Assembly: GCA_963576725.1 (NCBI GenBank)
Contig: OY755242.1
Location: forward strand, 65,686,238 to 65,750,237
Source: Azorinus chamasolen
Lineage: Eukaryota; Mollusca; Bivalvia; Cardiida; Solecurtidae
Length of the DNA: 64,000 nt
Direction: 5' to 3'
Shown: piece by piece, positions 12,146 through 23,290 of the stretch
Position numbering within the stretch: the first letter of the stretch is position 1
How the letters are laid out: every line of letters starts with the position of its first letter
Notes under the pieces: model-generated
What the model saw: only the letters and a program-made list of their open reading frames with translations
What the model was told of the DNA's origin: nothing
Database searches by the model: none
Translations under genes and position numbers: made by a program

Positions 12146-12553
12146 AGGAAATTGAATTTAATGTCCATCCTGAAACTTTAAGCAGCCTATATTGTTTGCA
12201 AATGAAACATATTTGGTGCCATTATAGTTAAACGTTTATTTACCAGATGAACCCGTTCTCTCTATTATTCAAATCTAGATCGTTGTAAAAAAAACACACT
12301 CAAAAAGACAGCAACGCTGTTTAAGTTGGTTTAATTCCACTGTACACTAGCCATTCAATATGTTCGTATATAAACCGTTTATTAATCATCTTAAACTTCG
12401 GTTCAGCACAGCACAGCAAGACAACGAACCTCGGTCACTTCCATCAGTGTGTTCAAGTATACAAATCGGAAAATTAAATATGCATTGTTTCTTTCGTTTA
12501 ACGTAATTCCAAATATATCCTATTTGGCATGTGGCAAGTCTATGCAGTATATA
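12146..12553. other. No recognised feature
   Basis: AT-rich, no exon or repeat recognised. Confidence 0.5.
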
Positions 12554-12780
12554 TACAGTAAGTAAACCCTCTAAACCGGATTTTTATTGAAGACAAATTT
12601 AGATCTTTTAAGCGGGTGACTGCTTAATGCAATATGAAAGTCGTTCAGAATGCTCATTTAGGAGCTTTATGTTTGACTTTCACCCTGCATTAAGCTGCCA
12701 CATGTCTTACATACCAACACTGATCAATATTAATTTAACTGTTCGGTTTAGAAGGGTGTCATTGCACCCTTCGTAGAATT
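12554..12780. mobile_element. TA-P MITE (pogo-like), diverged
   Basis: Ends CCCTCTAAACCGGA (left) and TTCGGTTTAGAAGGGTG (right) are inverted. The core carries GTGACTGCTTAATGCA and its complement TGCATTAAGCTGCCAC around a worn palindrome. Confidence 0.75.
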
Positions 12781-12891
12781 AGGCTGTTTCTTCTTGGAAT
12801 TTCTATAAATACATTTATAGAATACACACCCGCTGGCTAAATATAGATAGATATGTCGCGCGAAATTGACTTGTCAATGTGCAGGGTATGA

Positions 12892-13249
12892 TTAACCCTT
12901 TTGCTGCCAATGCCGGATCTGTGATTACCTATGCAAACAGTTTGGATCCAGATGAGACACCGAGTAACTCGGCGTCTCATCAGGATCAAACATGTTTGTC
13001 ATTGTTACTATGTTTTTGAAATAAAAAACTAGAGGTTTGTTTTTGTCACAAAAAGGTTTCAGAGATACGCGCGACACAAGTTTGTGACGGACAGACGGAC
13101 AGACGGACGGACGGACAGACAGACAACTCTGGCAAAAACAATATATCTCCCCATAAATGGGGGAGACATAATGACGAAAATCAAAAGAATTAAAATTTGT
13201 AGCAGACGACAAAGTTAGCAGACGACAGAGTTTGGCAGCGAAAGATTAA
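12892..13249 (+). mobile_element. TTAA-3 MITE carrying a nested HINE-A
   Basis: TTAA at 12,892 and 13,246, with CCCTTTTGCTGCCAATG at the left and GGCAGCGAAAGA at the right. The core palindrome GATGAGACACCGAGTAACTC / GGCGTCTCATCAGGATC is intact. The sequence at 13,026-13,171 is extra relative to the copy at 10,490. Confidence 0.85.
13026..13171 (+). mobile_element. Minimal HINE-A (146 bp), nested in a TTAA-3 MITE
   Basis: The 5' end AACTAGAGGTTTGTTTTTGT and the 3' end CCCCATAAATGGGGGAGACA with ATAAT match the ends of the 1.18-kb copy at 24,970-26,147. Between them is a single partial repeat unit (GGTTTCAGAGATACGCGCGA) and a (ACGG/ACAG)n run. It defines both element ends precisely. Confidence 0.88.
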
Positions 13250-13258
13250 ACTCATTGG

Positions 13259-13446
13259 TTAACCCTATCAACGCTGAATAGAACTATAGAGTCCGCTCAG
13301 TAAGAAAGGCTTAAACCGGATTTAAATGACGAGCAGTGCAGACCCTGGTCAAAGCTAGGGCTACTCTTACTAGTATCCCTCTGATCAGGTTGTACACCGT
13401 TTGCAATTTGTCAGTGCATGTATGTTCCGCATTCAGAGGGTTTTAA
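13259..13446 (+). mobile_element. TTAA-5 MITE, uninterrupted copy
   Basis: TTAACCCTATCAACGCTGAA at the left, GCATTCAGAGGGTTTTAA at the right. Inside are TAGAGTCCGCTCAGTAAG, AAAGGCTTAAACCGG, GTGCAGACCC and TTTGCAATTTGTCAGTGCAT. Its unbroken AAAGGCTTAAACC is the empty site for the nested copy at 40,679. Confidence 0.75.
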
Positions 13447-13866
13447 ACAATGAGTGGAAAGACATGTTCATTTCACGGACAGGAAAATATAGATTGTATG
13501 TGGTTTAGTCGGCAAATAAAGCTAAAACGTGAGGACTATAAAGTTTTGTAAGGTACGGTGAGACTTTCTACGGTGTTGTTTTGACAGAAAAGGCTTTGTA
13601 AAGTAGTTTGTGTTGTGTAGATTTGATCAAGATAACGGTGGTGGGCGATAGCCATTGTTGTATAGACCGCCGAAAGTGTCACGTGACGAGATTACTGGAC
13701 TGGGTGGTTCCCGCAGTAATTTGCGCCGTGTATATTTCCTGCATAAGATATGCAGCCTAGAGTCAACGGTCAGGCGAGCAGGTTAATCTACAAGAGGACC
13801 AGGGAGACAGGGACTGCTCGCCTACATTTGTGTGGCTGAAATCTGGTAAGAAGTCGGTAACGCGTC
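13447..13866 (+). other. Probable 5' region of LINE-2nd
   Basis: No ORF. The sequence immediately precedes the ORF1-like frame on the same strand and looks unlike the MITEs to its left, so it is probably LINE 5' UTR. The exact 5' end is not visible. Confidence 0.4.
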
Positions 13867-14415
13867 ATGAAGACGTATCCACAGTGCCGAAAAGTATTGT
13901 TTTCTGACGGTTTGTGTAACAGGAGAAATATGAGCGGGGCAAAGACAAGTAAAGTAAGTGAGAAAGGGGTTAGGTCTAAAGTCAGGGATGACATAATAAG
14001 TGATGCTGAGGACTATGTTCAGGCAATTAAGAGCTCACAACCAGTCATCACGACCAACGGTGAGACAAAGGTGCAAGCAAGTAACAGGAAGGTGCTTGCT
14101 ACAAAGAAAACTAGAAGTGAGAAAGGGGTTAGTTCCCCCACGGAACGTGTAATGGCGACAGCAAGGAGAGCCTTATATAGGCATACCCCTGAACCACAGA
14201 ATATTGAACAGGATAGAGTTAGATACGTAGACACTGTAAGTGATAATTCGTTACAAGCTGTATTAAGTAAACTACAGAGAATATTCTCATATATTAGGAC
14301 GGTCAGAGACACGTTGAGTGGTCGTCTGGTAACTGAGGTGAAAGCAGTAAATGAGTCCTTGTCCGTCCGTATTAATGAGCTTGAAGCAAGTATTGGGAAA
14401 AATAATCACGGATAG
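13867..14415 (+). pseudogene. LINE ORF1-like protein, N-terminal part (182 codons open)
   Basis: Begins at an ATG (MKTYPQCRKVLFSDGLCNRR). A second ATG at 13,930 starts MSGAKTSKVSEKG. Two Lys/Arg/Ser-rich repeats of SEKGV occur near residues 31 and 84. The C-terminal third (LQAVLSKLQRIFSYIRTVRD... VNESLSVRINELEASIG) is predicted coiled coil. I do not recognise the family, but position and the continuation at 14,650 fit LINE ORF1. The longest ORF in the window, yet not a host gene. Confidence 0.6.
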
Positions 14416-15195
14416 AATGGCGCAGGTTCTTGATAAACGGATAAACAGTGAAGTGAAAAGTTAGGAAAAGTGATGAGCTAACCATGAACTCAGAACTAGA
14501 AACTATTTCAGCCAAAGTCAGCTCTCTAGTTGAGTCCATACAAGCGGACACCAGACCTACCTCGCCTAATAAGTCAAGAAATATATAAGGAAACTACCGG
14601 AGTCTGTGAACGAGAACCTGGAATGAAGGGTAAACTCGTTAATCAGGGAGAAACTTCGTCTACCAGGTGTGTCCGTGGCTGGTGTTAAGACGATCCAGAA
14701 TGACCGGGGCAACGTGCCAGGTGTAGTCATAGCGACTTTAAAGACAATAGCAGAGAAAGAAAGTGTAATGAAAGCGAAGAATAGGTTGAAAGGGTCACTG
14801 CTATCAGAAGTGTTTATACATCATGACCAATCCAGAGAAGATCGTATAATAACGTCAAATATACAGTCAATAGTGAACGCGATTAACACAAGTGAACGCG
14901 ATTAACACAAGTGGTAACCTGGCAGTGCGGGGGTCAGTGGGTTCTAAGTAATAGAGATAACGACCGTGTTGATGGTAAGCACGGTGGCTTTGTAGCGCGT
15001 AGTGGTAGTCGAAGAGCAAGTTCTAGTGAGAGAGAGAACGGTGAAAATAGGGAACCGCGTCAACGTGACAAGAGCCGGTACACTGACTATGGAACTGAGC
15101 AGCAGGGTGCTAGTGAGCCAAGAAGTAGAGCCAGTGTATCAAGCAGGGGCGGACACAACGAAATAGGGGTTGCAGAAGGGGTAATAGTGGTATAA
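14416..15195 (+). pseudogene. LINE ORF1-like protein, C-terminal part, frameshifted
   Basis: After broken sequence the frame resumes as KLRLPGVSVAGVKTIQND, TIAEKESVMKAKNRLKGS and HHDQSREDRIITSNIQSIVN, a pattern typical of ORF1 RNA-binding segments. An 18-bp tandem duplication, AGTGAACGCGATTAACAC, at 14,873-14,908 breaks it. A further Arg/Ser/Glu-rich frame (SGSRRASSSERENGENREPR) follows. Confidence 0.6.
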
Positions 15196-15229
15196 ACAGG
15201 AAGGGACAGGGACCAAGTAGACGAAAGGT

Positions 15230-16210
15230 GGCATCAGGTTTCTGAACTGTAATGGGTGGAGCAGCAATAGGAATTCTGATAATTATTCTGTTAGAGAATG
15301 TTGTGTAAAAAGACTAGGTTTAGATATACTGGGAATAGCAGAGACACATTTGACAGCCAATAACGCGGTAGATGTTAATGGTTTTTAATGGGTTGGTAGA
15401 AATAGGGAAAGGATTCATACTAGGGCTAGGACGTGGTCAGGTGGGTAGGGTGTTTAATTCAGGACAGTTTTTATGATGCTTTGTACAGTAAATGTTTTAG
15501 ATGATAGCCATGAAGATATGTTGTGGTTGCATTTCAGTGACAAACAGAATGGAAACTGTGTTATTGCCTGTGTCTTCTATGTACTACCGTGTAATTCGTC
15601 ACGCCAGATAGATGTTTATGATTTCTATGATCAGTTACTGGTCAACATATATAAATACCAGGATGAGGTGCATCCATTTATAGGTAGTGAACTGAATAGT
15701 CGATGTGGAGACCAGTTAGATTATATTGCTGGGATTGATACAGTCATAGATAGAGATACACTGGATTTTGCAAGCAATGCATTTGGAAATGTTCTCATAG
15801 AGTTCTTATTGATTGCAATATGTGCATTTTGAATTGACGTAATGCAGTTAATAATGATTTTACTTCCATATCTGTAAAATGTTGTTCGGTTGTGGATTAT
15901 TGTCTTATACCGCAGGATAAATTGCAGTTTGTTTTACTGATTTTAATGTCACCAGATGTAGTGATCTGCTATTGGAGTTAATGAATGTAACGTCAGTTCC
16001 AGATCATTCTGTCCTGTCTTGGTGTTTTAAGTTTGCTTGTAGTGTCTCTGAGTATATGCCAGTTTCAGGTTATAAGGAAAAGTTCGATGTAACAGATATA
16101 CCCAGCTCATTTCTAACGGATGCGCCAGTTTTTCACAATGTTGAAGAGCTGACGAATATATTGGAAAGTAGCCTTTGTAATCAAGCTGATATTGATAATG
16201 TATATGGATC
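15230..16210 (+). pseudogene. LINE EEP endonuclease remnant
   Basis: Starts IRFLNCNGWSSNRNSDNYSV then LGLDILGIAETHL with the metal-binding Glu, and continues with a stop before WVGRNRERIHTRAR. The next frame gives VIACVFYVLPCNSSRQIDVY and HPFIGSELNSRCGDQLDYI, in which the usual G-D-x-N Asp is Glu or Ser. VTSVPDHSVLSWCF retains the catalytic SDH-like motif as PDH. At least three stops or frameshifts. Confidence 0.8.
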
Positions 16211-16239
16211 TGTATGTGAGTAAGTGAAAGCGGAAATGA

Positions 16240-17410
16240 ATGAAAGTCCCATTAGGGAATGGGATGGACAACAAATGTAGGCGTGTTGGTAAGTCATGGT
16301 GGACTGATGAGTTGACCTTACTATGGAATGAAGTTTGCATAGCTGAAAGTAATTGGTTAAAATGCTCTGTTGTGAATGTTAGGACACAGCTTAAGTATTT
16401 GTACGTTGCGGCCAGGAAACAATTTGACCACAGGATAAAAAGGTGCAGGCGCACATATTGGTTCGAGTTACAGAAGGATATTTTGGATGACATGCATAAT
16501 GACTCACAGGAGTTCTGGAAGAATATAGGTAAGATTGGGGTGGCATACAGCAAGGGTAAAACGGGTATTCCGATGAAAATTATAAATGAGGATGGCTCAT
16601 ACGGTATACCAGAATTATTAGATAAATGGAAATCTGTTTTTGTGACCTTTTAAATAATGATCAAATTGCTGCTACAGGGATAGTTGGTGTAGAGAGTCTG
16701 TCGGGTAAGGTAGTAAACATGGACAACTGTGTAAATGAGAATATTTCTATCTTTGAGGTAAAAAGGCCCGTAAAGGCAAGGCATGTGGAACAGACAATAT
16801 ATATGTTGATGTTTTATGCAACGATACTAGTATTTATTTTCTTTCTGCATTCTCTGTTTAGTGTATGCTTTGAAACTGGTCTGGTTCCAGCGGAGTGGGG
16901 GAAGGGGATAATAAACCCAAAACCAAAGTCCAGCACTACAGAACCGAGAGACCCTCTGGCATATAGGGATATAACACTTGCACATTCTATGTATATACTG
17001 TACTGCTCTATATTAATGAAAGGTTAATGAAATGTGTTGAAGCAAACGATAAGATGGTAGATGAACAGAATGGTTTTCAGAAGATTCGGAGAACGGTGGG
17101 CCACTTGATGTCAGTGACTAGCATGATAGATACAAGGAGGAATGCTGGACTATCTACCTTCTGTGTATTTATTGACTTTAATAAGGTATATGACTATGTG
17201 AATAGGGATATTCTTCGGCAACAATTGAACTCAGTAGGGATAAACGGACGTATTTTAAGCTATTACATCACTGTCTCAGCCTGTGTACGCCTGAATGGTC
17301 ATCTGACTGAGTGGTTTGAAGTAAAGACAGGTTTGAGACAGGGATGTTCTCTCTCATCCCTGCTTTTTAACCTGTTCTTAAATGATCTCGCTTTGAAGCT
17401 TTGGAAATGA
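16240..17410 (+). pseudogene. LINE reverse transcriptase, first part
   Basis: The linker frame has WWTDELTLLWNEVCIAESNW. RT blocks follow: GLVPAEWGKGIINPKPKSST, DPRDPLAYRDITLAHSMY, QNGFQKIRRTVGHLMSV, CVFIDFNKVYDYVNRDILR (catalytic Asp present) and GLRQGCSLSSLLFNLFLNDL. Frames shift near 16,640 and 17,025. Confidence 0.85.
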
Positions 17411-18592
17411 GGTTGTATGCACACTATTATATGCCGAAGATATTGTACTGTTGGCTGAGGAAGAGGATGACCTGAGTATTTTAAACAAATGGTGTAGAGA
17501 GAGGAAAATGGTTGTCAGTGGTTCAAAGCGTCAGATTGTCCACTTGCGTACTCAGTCCGTTAAGAAAACGAAATAATCAGTTAAATATTGTTGATGGTTA
17601 TACTTACCTCGGACTGTATTTAAATGAATTTCTATGTTACAATGCTACTGCTAAACATATTGCACAAAGTGCTAGCAGAGTCTAGGTCTTTTGATTACAA
17701 AAGCGAAATGTATGGGGGAGCTGTCTTATGATGTGTTTAGCAAGTTGTTTGACACGTTGGACTGGCCTAATATTGCCTATGGGGCGGCTGTGCAGGGAGA
17801 CAGACAGTTCGCATGCATTAATGTAGTCCAGAATAGGGCAATGATATTCTATATGGGCCTCGGGAAATATGCTCCAAACACAGCCGTCCTGGGGAATATG
17901 GGTTGGTATCCACCCATAGTTAAACAGTGGAAGGTAATTAGTCGACAGTGGTGTTGATATAGAGAAATGGACGACCATAGGGTAAACAAATACATATGGA
18001 ATTGGTGTAATGGTAAAGCTTCATCCAAATATAGAAACTGGTGTCATATTGTGAAGGCGCAATTGGTGGAACTTGACCTATTTGATCATGTTAAGCAAGG
18101 TAATTTCTCAGAAAAACATTTCCCTCAGGAAGTTGTACAGGCCATGATGACGATGTATGTTAACGAATGGAAAAAATCGGTTAATAAAGAAAACAGAACC
18201 CGGGGTAGAGGTAAAACCAAGTACAGACTTTTTAAGATGAGTTCTATTTAAGGTGCTCCCGACCAAAGAAGCACAGGCCTGCTTTTGCTAAATTTAGGTG
18301 TGGTGTTGTGGTGTGATTGAAACATGCCGGTATCGAAATATACCGTAAGAGGTTCGAATTTGTCTATTCGGTAGTAATGTGGTTGAAGATGAGATACATG
18401 TATTAGTGGATTGTCCGCAGTATAACTAAGAAAGGACCTCTTCCTTTCAGCCGTAAGCCTAATTGATACTGTTTTAGCTATGTCTGATCAGAATAAGTTT
18501 GGCATTTTGTTCTCCACCAGAGACCTTGCACGGATCTGTGCCAAAACCTGCTTTTTAATTTTGCAACTTAGATCTAATCTGATCTATAAGTA
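17411..18592 (+). pseudogene. LINE reverse transcriptase, catalytic end and C-terminal domain
   Basis: The active-site box reads YAED (17,430-17,441) instead of YADD, then IVLLAEEEDDLSILNKWC. Later frames contain FDTLDWPNIAYGAAVQGDRQ, RVNKYIWNWCNG and CLFGSNVVEDEIHVLVDCP, a C-x-H-x-C cluster. NKFGILFSTRDLARICAKTC leads to the final TAG. The loss of the second Asp-adjacent residue adds to the evidence of inactivity. Confidence 0.82.
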
Positions 18593-18600
18593 GATCGGAG

Positions 18601-19063
18601 TATTAGTTAATAACCCAACCCTGTGCTCCATGTAAATGCTCTGATTCAGGTGACAGCTTGAAGGGAGATTGGGGTAAAGCAGATGTCTTCTACAGGAGAC
18701 ATCTGCTTTCTGTCGTTGGGCGGTCACCTGGCTTAGACACATTTTGTTATAATGATTTGCATTTTTGACGGCGGGAAGGGGGTTAAGAGAAAGAGCTGGT
18801 AGAAGTACTATGTAAAGGTTAAGCGGTCCATGTGGATACAAGGGTTTTAGGCAGTATACTAGCACTGTGAGCTACTCTATTTTCTATCGTACAGGCTCGG
18901 TAATGGGGTGACAGACTGGGTGTACCCTGAGCAAATCCCGTTTCAAAGGCCACCCAAGAGTGACATTTGTTTCTTAGTCTGTTTAAACCTAATTGGCTGA
19001 TCTATTGTATGGCATATGGTAACTGTATGCAGTAGCTATTGAAACTGGCTGCAATGAGATATA
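18601..19063. other. LINE 3' flank, no recognised feature
   Basis: May include LINE 3' UTR. A small hairpin CAGATGTCTTCTACAGGAGACATCTG lies at 18,681-18,706. Confidence 0.4.
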
Positions 19064-19377
19064 CAGGGTTGTCACACGTCAGGGAAAAGTCAGGGAAATT
19101 TAAGGGAAAGTCGGGGTCAGGGAATTTTGTTATCTGTCGGTGAAATTTGAAAATGTAGGCAAATGTCAGGGAATTGTCAGGGAATGTTGAAAAGAAAAGA
19201 AAACGAGAAAATGAAGTTGAATACTGTATATTTATACTTCCTTCAAAATATTACGGAACTTGTGGCGGAAAGACCAAACGTCGCAGAGTTACATGTCAGG
19301 CAAGTTAGAAATTATGTCAGGAAAATGTCAAGGAATTGTCAGGAAATTATGATTCCTCTGTTGTGTGGCAACCCTTG
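19064..19377. mobile_element. Short TIR element built on GTCAGGGAA repeats
   Basis: Inverted ends CAGGGTTGTCACAC and GTGTGGCAACCCTTG are flanked by TA on each side (ATATA / TATAG). The inside repeats GTCAGGGAA-like words about ten times. No ORF. Probably a MITE; superfamily uncertain. Confidence 0.65.
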
Positions 19378-19930
19378 TATAGTTTTTATTGTATTAAAGG
19401 TGAATTTTCACTGGTAGTAATGTTTTAAATCCGAATTACAGATAGATAGTTCTTGGTAGTCAATTGGTACAGAACCTAAGGTGGTTCATTAAACGGTCCT
19501 TCAAGTAAATGGTCCGGTTTTTATTTTATACTGAGCTTCATGCTCCTTATAGAATGTCGGCCAAAGGCCAATGTTGTTGTTTACTAGATTACCAGGGACT
19601 GCTCTGGTGTTTATTGTGTACATATACAGGATTTTATGTTTTGTACTTCTGATACATGAGTGTATGGATAGTGGTTAGGAAGGCAACAGTGCTGTTACAC
19701 TGTAATTGAGGGGAAACCGTAAACAGGCAAACGCTGGATAATTGGCCAATAAATGTGGCTGTTGATTGGACTTTTGACTGTTTGTTGTCGACCGAATCGG
19801 GCGGAAGCATTAGTTGATTGATACTTAACTGTTCGAATGATAGAGGGATAGTCGCTTGGAATTGATGGTTATATTGTATTGGAAGTGTTTACTGAACCTT
19901 CTGCATTGTACAGGCGAATTTGTGGTTACT
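19378..19930. other. No recognised feature
   Basis: Nothing coding or repetitive recognised. Confidence 0.4.
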
Positions 19931-20120
19931 GTTGCAAACAGTTTGATTCAAGATGAGACGCCGCATAACACGGCGTCTCATCTAAAATCAAACTGTTTGA
20001 CACTCTGATGGTACTTTTGGAAAGTAAATGCATTGAAATTGGCTCGGGTCATGGTTGCGGACGGCAGGATTTGCAGACGACAGTCGCATAGAGTGTAGAT
20101 GGTCATATTGGCAAGGGGGA
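19931..20120. repeat. TTAA-3 MITE, worn ends
   Basis: Core AAACAGTTTGATTCAAGATG / CATCTAAAATCAAACTGTTT with GAGACGCCG / CGGCGTCTC around CATAACA, followed by the usual TTTGCAGACGACAG. The terminal TTAA signals are lost. Confidence 0.7.
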
Positions 20121-20526
20121 TTATTCTCTGTACCTGATTATGTGAAACTGTTTTGATTACCTCCCTTGGTAGACTGAAAGTATTTTTAGCTCCTTTTGAC
20201 CAGCTGGATAGTAGGTCTAACTGGGGGTGGTAGAGTGAGGGAGCCAATCCACTGAACAGAGCTAGGTTATATATAACGCTGCTTTTAACGTAGCCTTATG
20301 TGACCTAGAACTGTTTAGTCCCAGGAAAGTGTTTAGGATATATTGATATTATGTACTGTTTATACAACTGAATTTTTGTACAGGCTAATGTTATGCATTG
20401 TGCCTTTATAGTCTCTTATAATTCAAAATGAATGGCATGGTTGGTTAGATAAGTGTTTTATATATAGATATTTGATGATGTAACCATGATGAGACTGAAA
20501 TAAATATATATATAATTATATATATA

Positions 20527-20880
20527 AATTCTGAAAGGGGGTGATCCCCGAGAGCAAACATTACAACACAAAAAGAGAAAATTGCAGACTCGGTTTTATT
20601 GAGTCTGTTCATGCACAGTAATTGAAAGTGCAACACTGCTCAGGCCCCCTAGCACCGGCTTAAGCGGTATTTAATTTTCAGAACAAGAAGTACTGAAATT
20701 CATGATCTCGAAGGATCAGAAGGTATAACAACACTGAGAATGAAGTTTTACGGCCGCCAAACAAGCACTTAACACCTGCTGTTGTGAAGATTATAAATTC
20801 TGAAAGGGGGTGATCCCCGAGAGCAAAACTTACAACACAAAAAGAGCAAATTGCAGACTCGGTTGTATTGTAGTTACGTT
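20527..20880 (-). repeat. LTR-like repeat in A-B-A layout
   Basis: Module A (GGGTGATCCCCGAGAGCAAA... CAGACTCGGTTTTATTGAGTCTG) occurs at 20,533-20,640 and again, truncated, at 20,805-20,875. A 160-bp module B (AAACAAGCACTTAACACCTG) lies between. On the minus strand A contains AATAAAACCGAGTCTG, a poly(A)-signal-like R region. A second, opposite copy is at 29,650. Confidence 0.6.
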
Positions 20881-20904
20881 GCACATCGTATGAAAGCGAA
20901 CTTT

Positions 20905-20990
20905 TTAGAGGTGATTTATTAAGGTCAAAGTCAAATATCAAGGTCAAAGATCATATCAGGAAGCAAAGTGTTTCACAAACAATTTTTGTT
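20905..20990 (+). repeat. HINE-E fragment
   Basis: AAGGTCAAAGTCAAATATCA through AAAGTGTTTCACAAACAAT matches 32,940-33,025 and, inverted, 57,540-57,620. Confidence 0.55.
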
Positions 20991-21016
20991 AATTATGTAA
21001 CGCTGTGACCAAGTAA

Positions 21017-21865
21017 TAGGGCTGCAACGATCCAGGTGCTTCTCGATTCGGCTCGGTTTCGATTATAACCCTTTCCGTTTCGATTATTCGGCTCGGGTAT
21101 AAGGTAAAGAACTTAAACAAAGAAACTTAACAGAATTTTCATTTACTGGTAACATATCGATTACGCAATTTTACTCATGTATACATCCGTTAAAGTACTG
21201 CTAGATCCATAGGAGTGTGTTTTCTAGTCGCCTTGTTTTGGCCTCTTTTTCGTCTTCAGCCGTTACATTTTCAATAAGAAAGTTAACTATTGACCTCAAA
21301 ATTGATTGCGGTCTCGCCTTTTCATCTCGTCTTTCGAAATAATTGAATATTTATTTTTTAACACTGAATCTTTTCTTCTGTCGACCAACGCCAGACGACG
21401 CCATGATTTTTTATGTCAATCAGACGCTAGCAATGAGACTATTCTCGGACCTAACCCCTTCGCATCTGTTCCGCAAAAACGCTACCGGTTCCGACACCCT
21501 ACTTCATTATTTATTTGTAGATAACAGGGAATCGGCCGCGACTCACCAAAATGGTACAAGGGTGGGTGCGAAAAGCATATAATCGGAATTTCTCATGTAA
21601 GTACATGTACGCCAGTGCAAAGCGTCTGTTGACGATCTTCAGATTGGGCGGAGACACTATATTATGCGTAACAGTATGATTTTAGTTTCAAATGCGTTTT
21701 TTTGTTTGAAAAATATGCGAACACACATACGCACCTTATCTGGAACACTAAATCCAATTCACAATACATCGACGCACCGAACCGAAATTTGCGCGCCGAA
21801 CCGAAAATCGAATCGAGACAAATGAACCGAAAATAACCGAAATTCGGTGAACCGTTGCATTCCTA
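21017..21865. mobile_element. Non-autonomous hAT-like element with perfect 8-bp target duplication
   Basis: Bounded by CCAAGTAA at 21,009-21,016 and again at 21,866-21,873. The ends TAGGGCTGCAACGATCC and GGTTCACCGAATTTCGG... TGCATTCCTA form an inverted pair (TAGG.(T)GCAACG). Subterminal CGGCTCGG / CCGAACCGAAA motifs repeat at both ends. No transposase is present. The 8-bp duplication and end sequence fit hAT. Confidence 0.92.
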
Positions 21866-21904
21866 CCAAGTAACCGAATAAACATAAATTAAAATCTCGA
21901 TTAT

Positions 21905-22055
21905 TCGAATTTTCGTATAGACGAATTTAGATCATTTCAGGCAGGTGGCAGCTTAATGATGAAAGTCATATAGAAAGCTCCTCTAGATTTTCACCATGCA
22001 TTAAGCAGCCGCCTATCTTAAAGATCAATACTGATACGTATTTTAGTGTTCTGGT
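21905..22055. repeat. TA-P MITE, partial
   Basis: AGGCAGGTGGCAGCTTAATG and CATGCATTAAGCAGCCGCCT flank AGAAAGCTCCTCTAG. Terminal inverted repeats are missing. Confidence 0.65.
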
Positions 22056-22154
22056 AAACGTGATTATACTGTATTCCTTTAACCTAATACATTCAAAGGT
22101 GTATTGATCAGGTAAGAGGTGGTTTTTGGCCCGAACTACTTGATGTGCCTAATG

Positions 22155-22383
<229 letters not shown>

Positions 22384-23154
22384 TCATGCGACAATAAGTG
22401 AGATTGGCACATTACAGTAGATCGCCTCATCCCTCATCCCACAAATAAAATGAAATACACAGATTTTATGGAAGCTTAATTTTTACCACGCATCTGACAG
22501 TTTGGAACGTGTCATTGTGCTCAATCACAAAAAAATCAAACGAATATCAGTGTGAAATGTTAACTCTTTCAAACTTAATAATAAATAATCGTAAAATGGT
22601 CATCTTTTAAGCAATGGAAACGAAAATGAAATGTTGATCAACTTACATAAATGTTCGTGAAGGCGAAACAACTTGATTGATTTTTCTCTCTTGTCGAAGT
22701 AGCTCCCGTTCTTATTTTGTTCTTATTTTGCTCTTGTTGGTTTTAGTCCATTCAACTTAAGAATAGTTTATTTAGAAACAACTCGATTGCACTTGCCGCA
22801 ACTAATAGATATGAACCGGGTATACAGGTAATGTGCACATGTAATACGGTTGGTTCAACGCCTTCTGTTTGCAATTTGGCAAGCAGCCAGGTGTGGAGGG
22901 AGTATTCGTTGGCCTGTGACTTCCAGTTCTGACTTCTGTCTCTGTTCATGTGTGTCCATGTTGAGAAAATACCAGCTAAAAGGAATGTATTATCGTAAAG
23001 TACAAACATATCTTTACATAAACCACCTATAAAATTCAGCACAATTTTGATAAAAACAGCTGTAAAGTTGAGTGTCTGTGTATTCTTCAGTCTATTGCAA
23101 ATATTACTGACTTCCTTTCATTCAAGCATATCAAAGACTACTTGCAGAGAAAGG
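22384..23154. other. No gene; one short interspersed repeat
   Basis: Only a segment at 22,875-22,935 (CAAGCAGCCAGGTGTGG... GTATTCGTTGGCCTGTGACT) is recognisable. It recurs at 35,650-35,710. Confidence 0.5.
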
Positions 23155-23290
23155 TTACCCTTTACTCCATAAATACCCCCTTTCTATACCTTTGCAAAAA
23201 GGGTAGACCCTGATCAGATGGCTCCAGTAGGAGCCGTCTGATTAGGGTCTGCTCTATTTGCTTATGATATGATATAGATAGGAACCTGAT
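23155..23290 (+). mobile_element. TTAA-1a MITE, 3' part lost
   Basis: CCCTTTACTCCATAAATAC, then AGACCCTGATCAGATGGCTC / GAGCCGTCTGATTAGGGTCT and GCTTATGATATGATATAGAT. Left TTAA worn to TTAC. Confidence 0.8.

Larger units (their letters stand above)
13447..18600 (+). mobile_element. Decayed non-LTR retrotransposon LINE-2nd
   Basis: A full-length-looking LINE in order: ORF1-like coiled region, Arg/Ser-rich linker, EEP endonuclease, RT, and a C-terminal Cys/His region ending in TAG at about 18,590. The reading frames are broken many times. It is on the opposite strand to LINE-1st and is a different subfamily, but the domain order is the same. Confidence 0.88.

Noticed and set aside
13867..14415. 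182-codon ORF as a possible host gene
   Set aside because: It is on the same strand directly upstream of LINE endonuclease and RT remnants, and its continuation after a frameshift has ORF1-like motifs.
18330..18420. GGTTCGAATTT as a tRNA T-loop
   Set aside because: No matching A box or cloverleaf upstream, and the region codes for the LINE C-terminal Cys/His segment.
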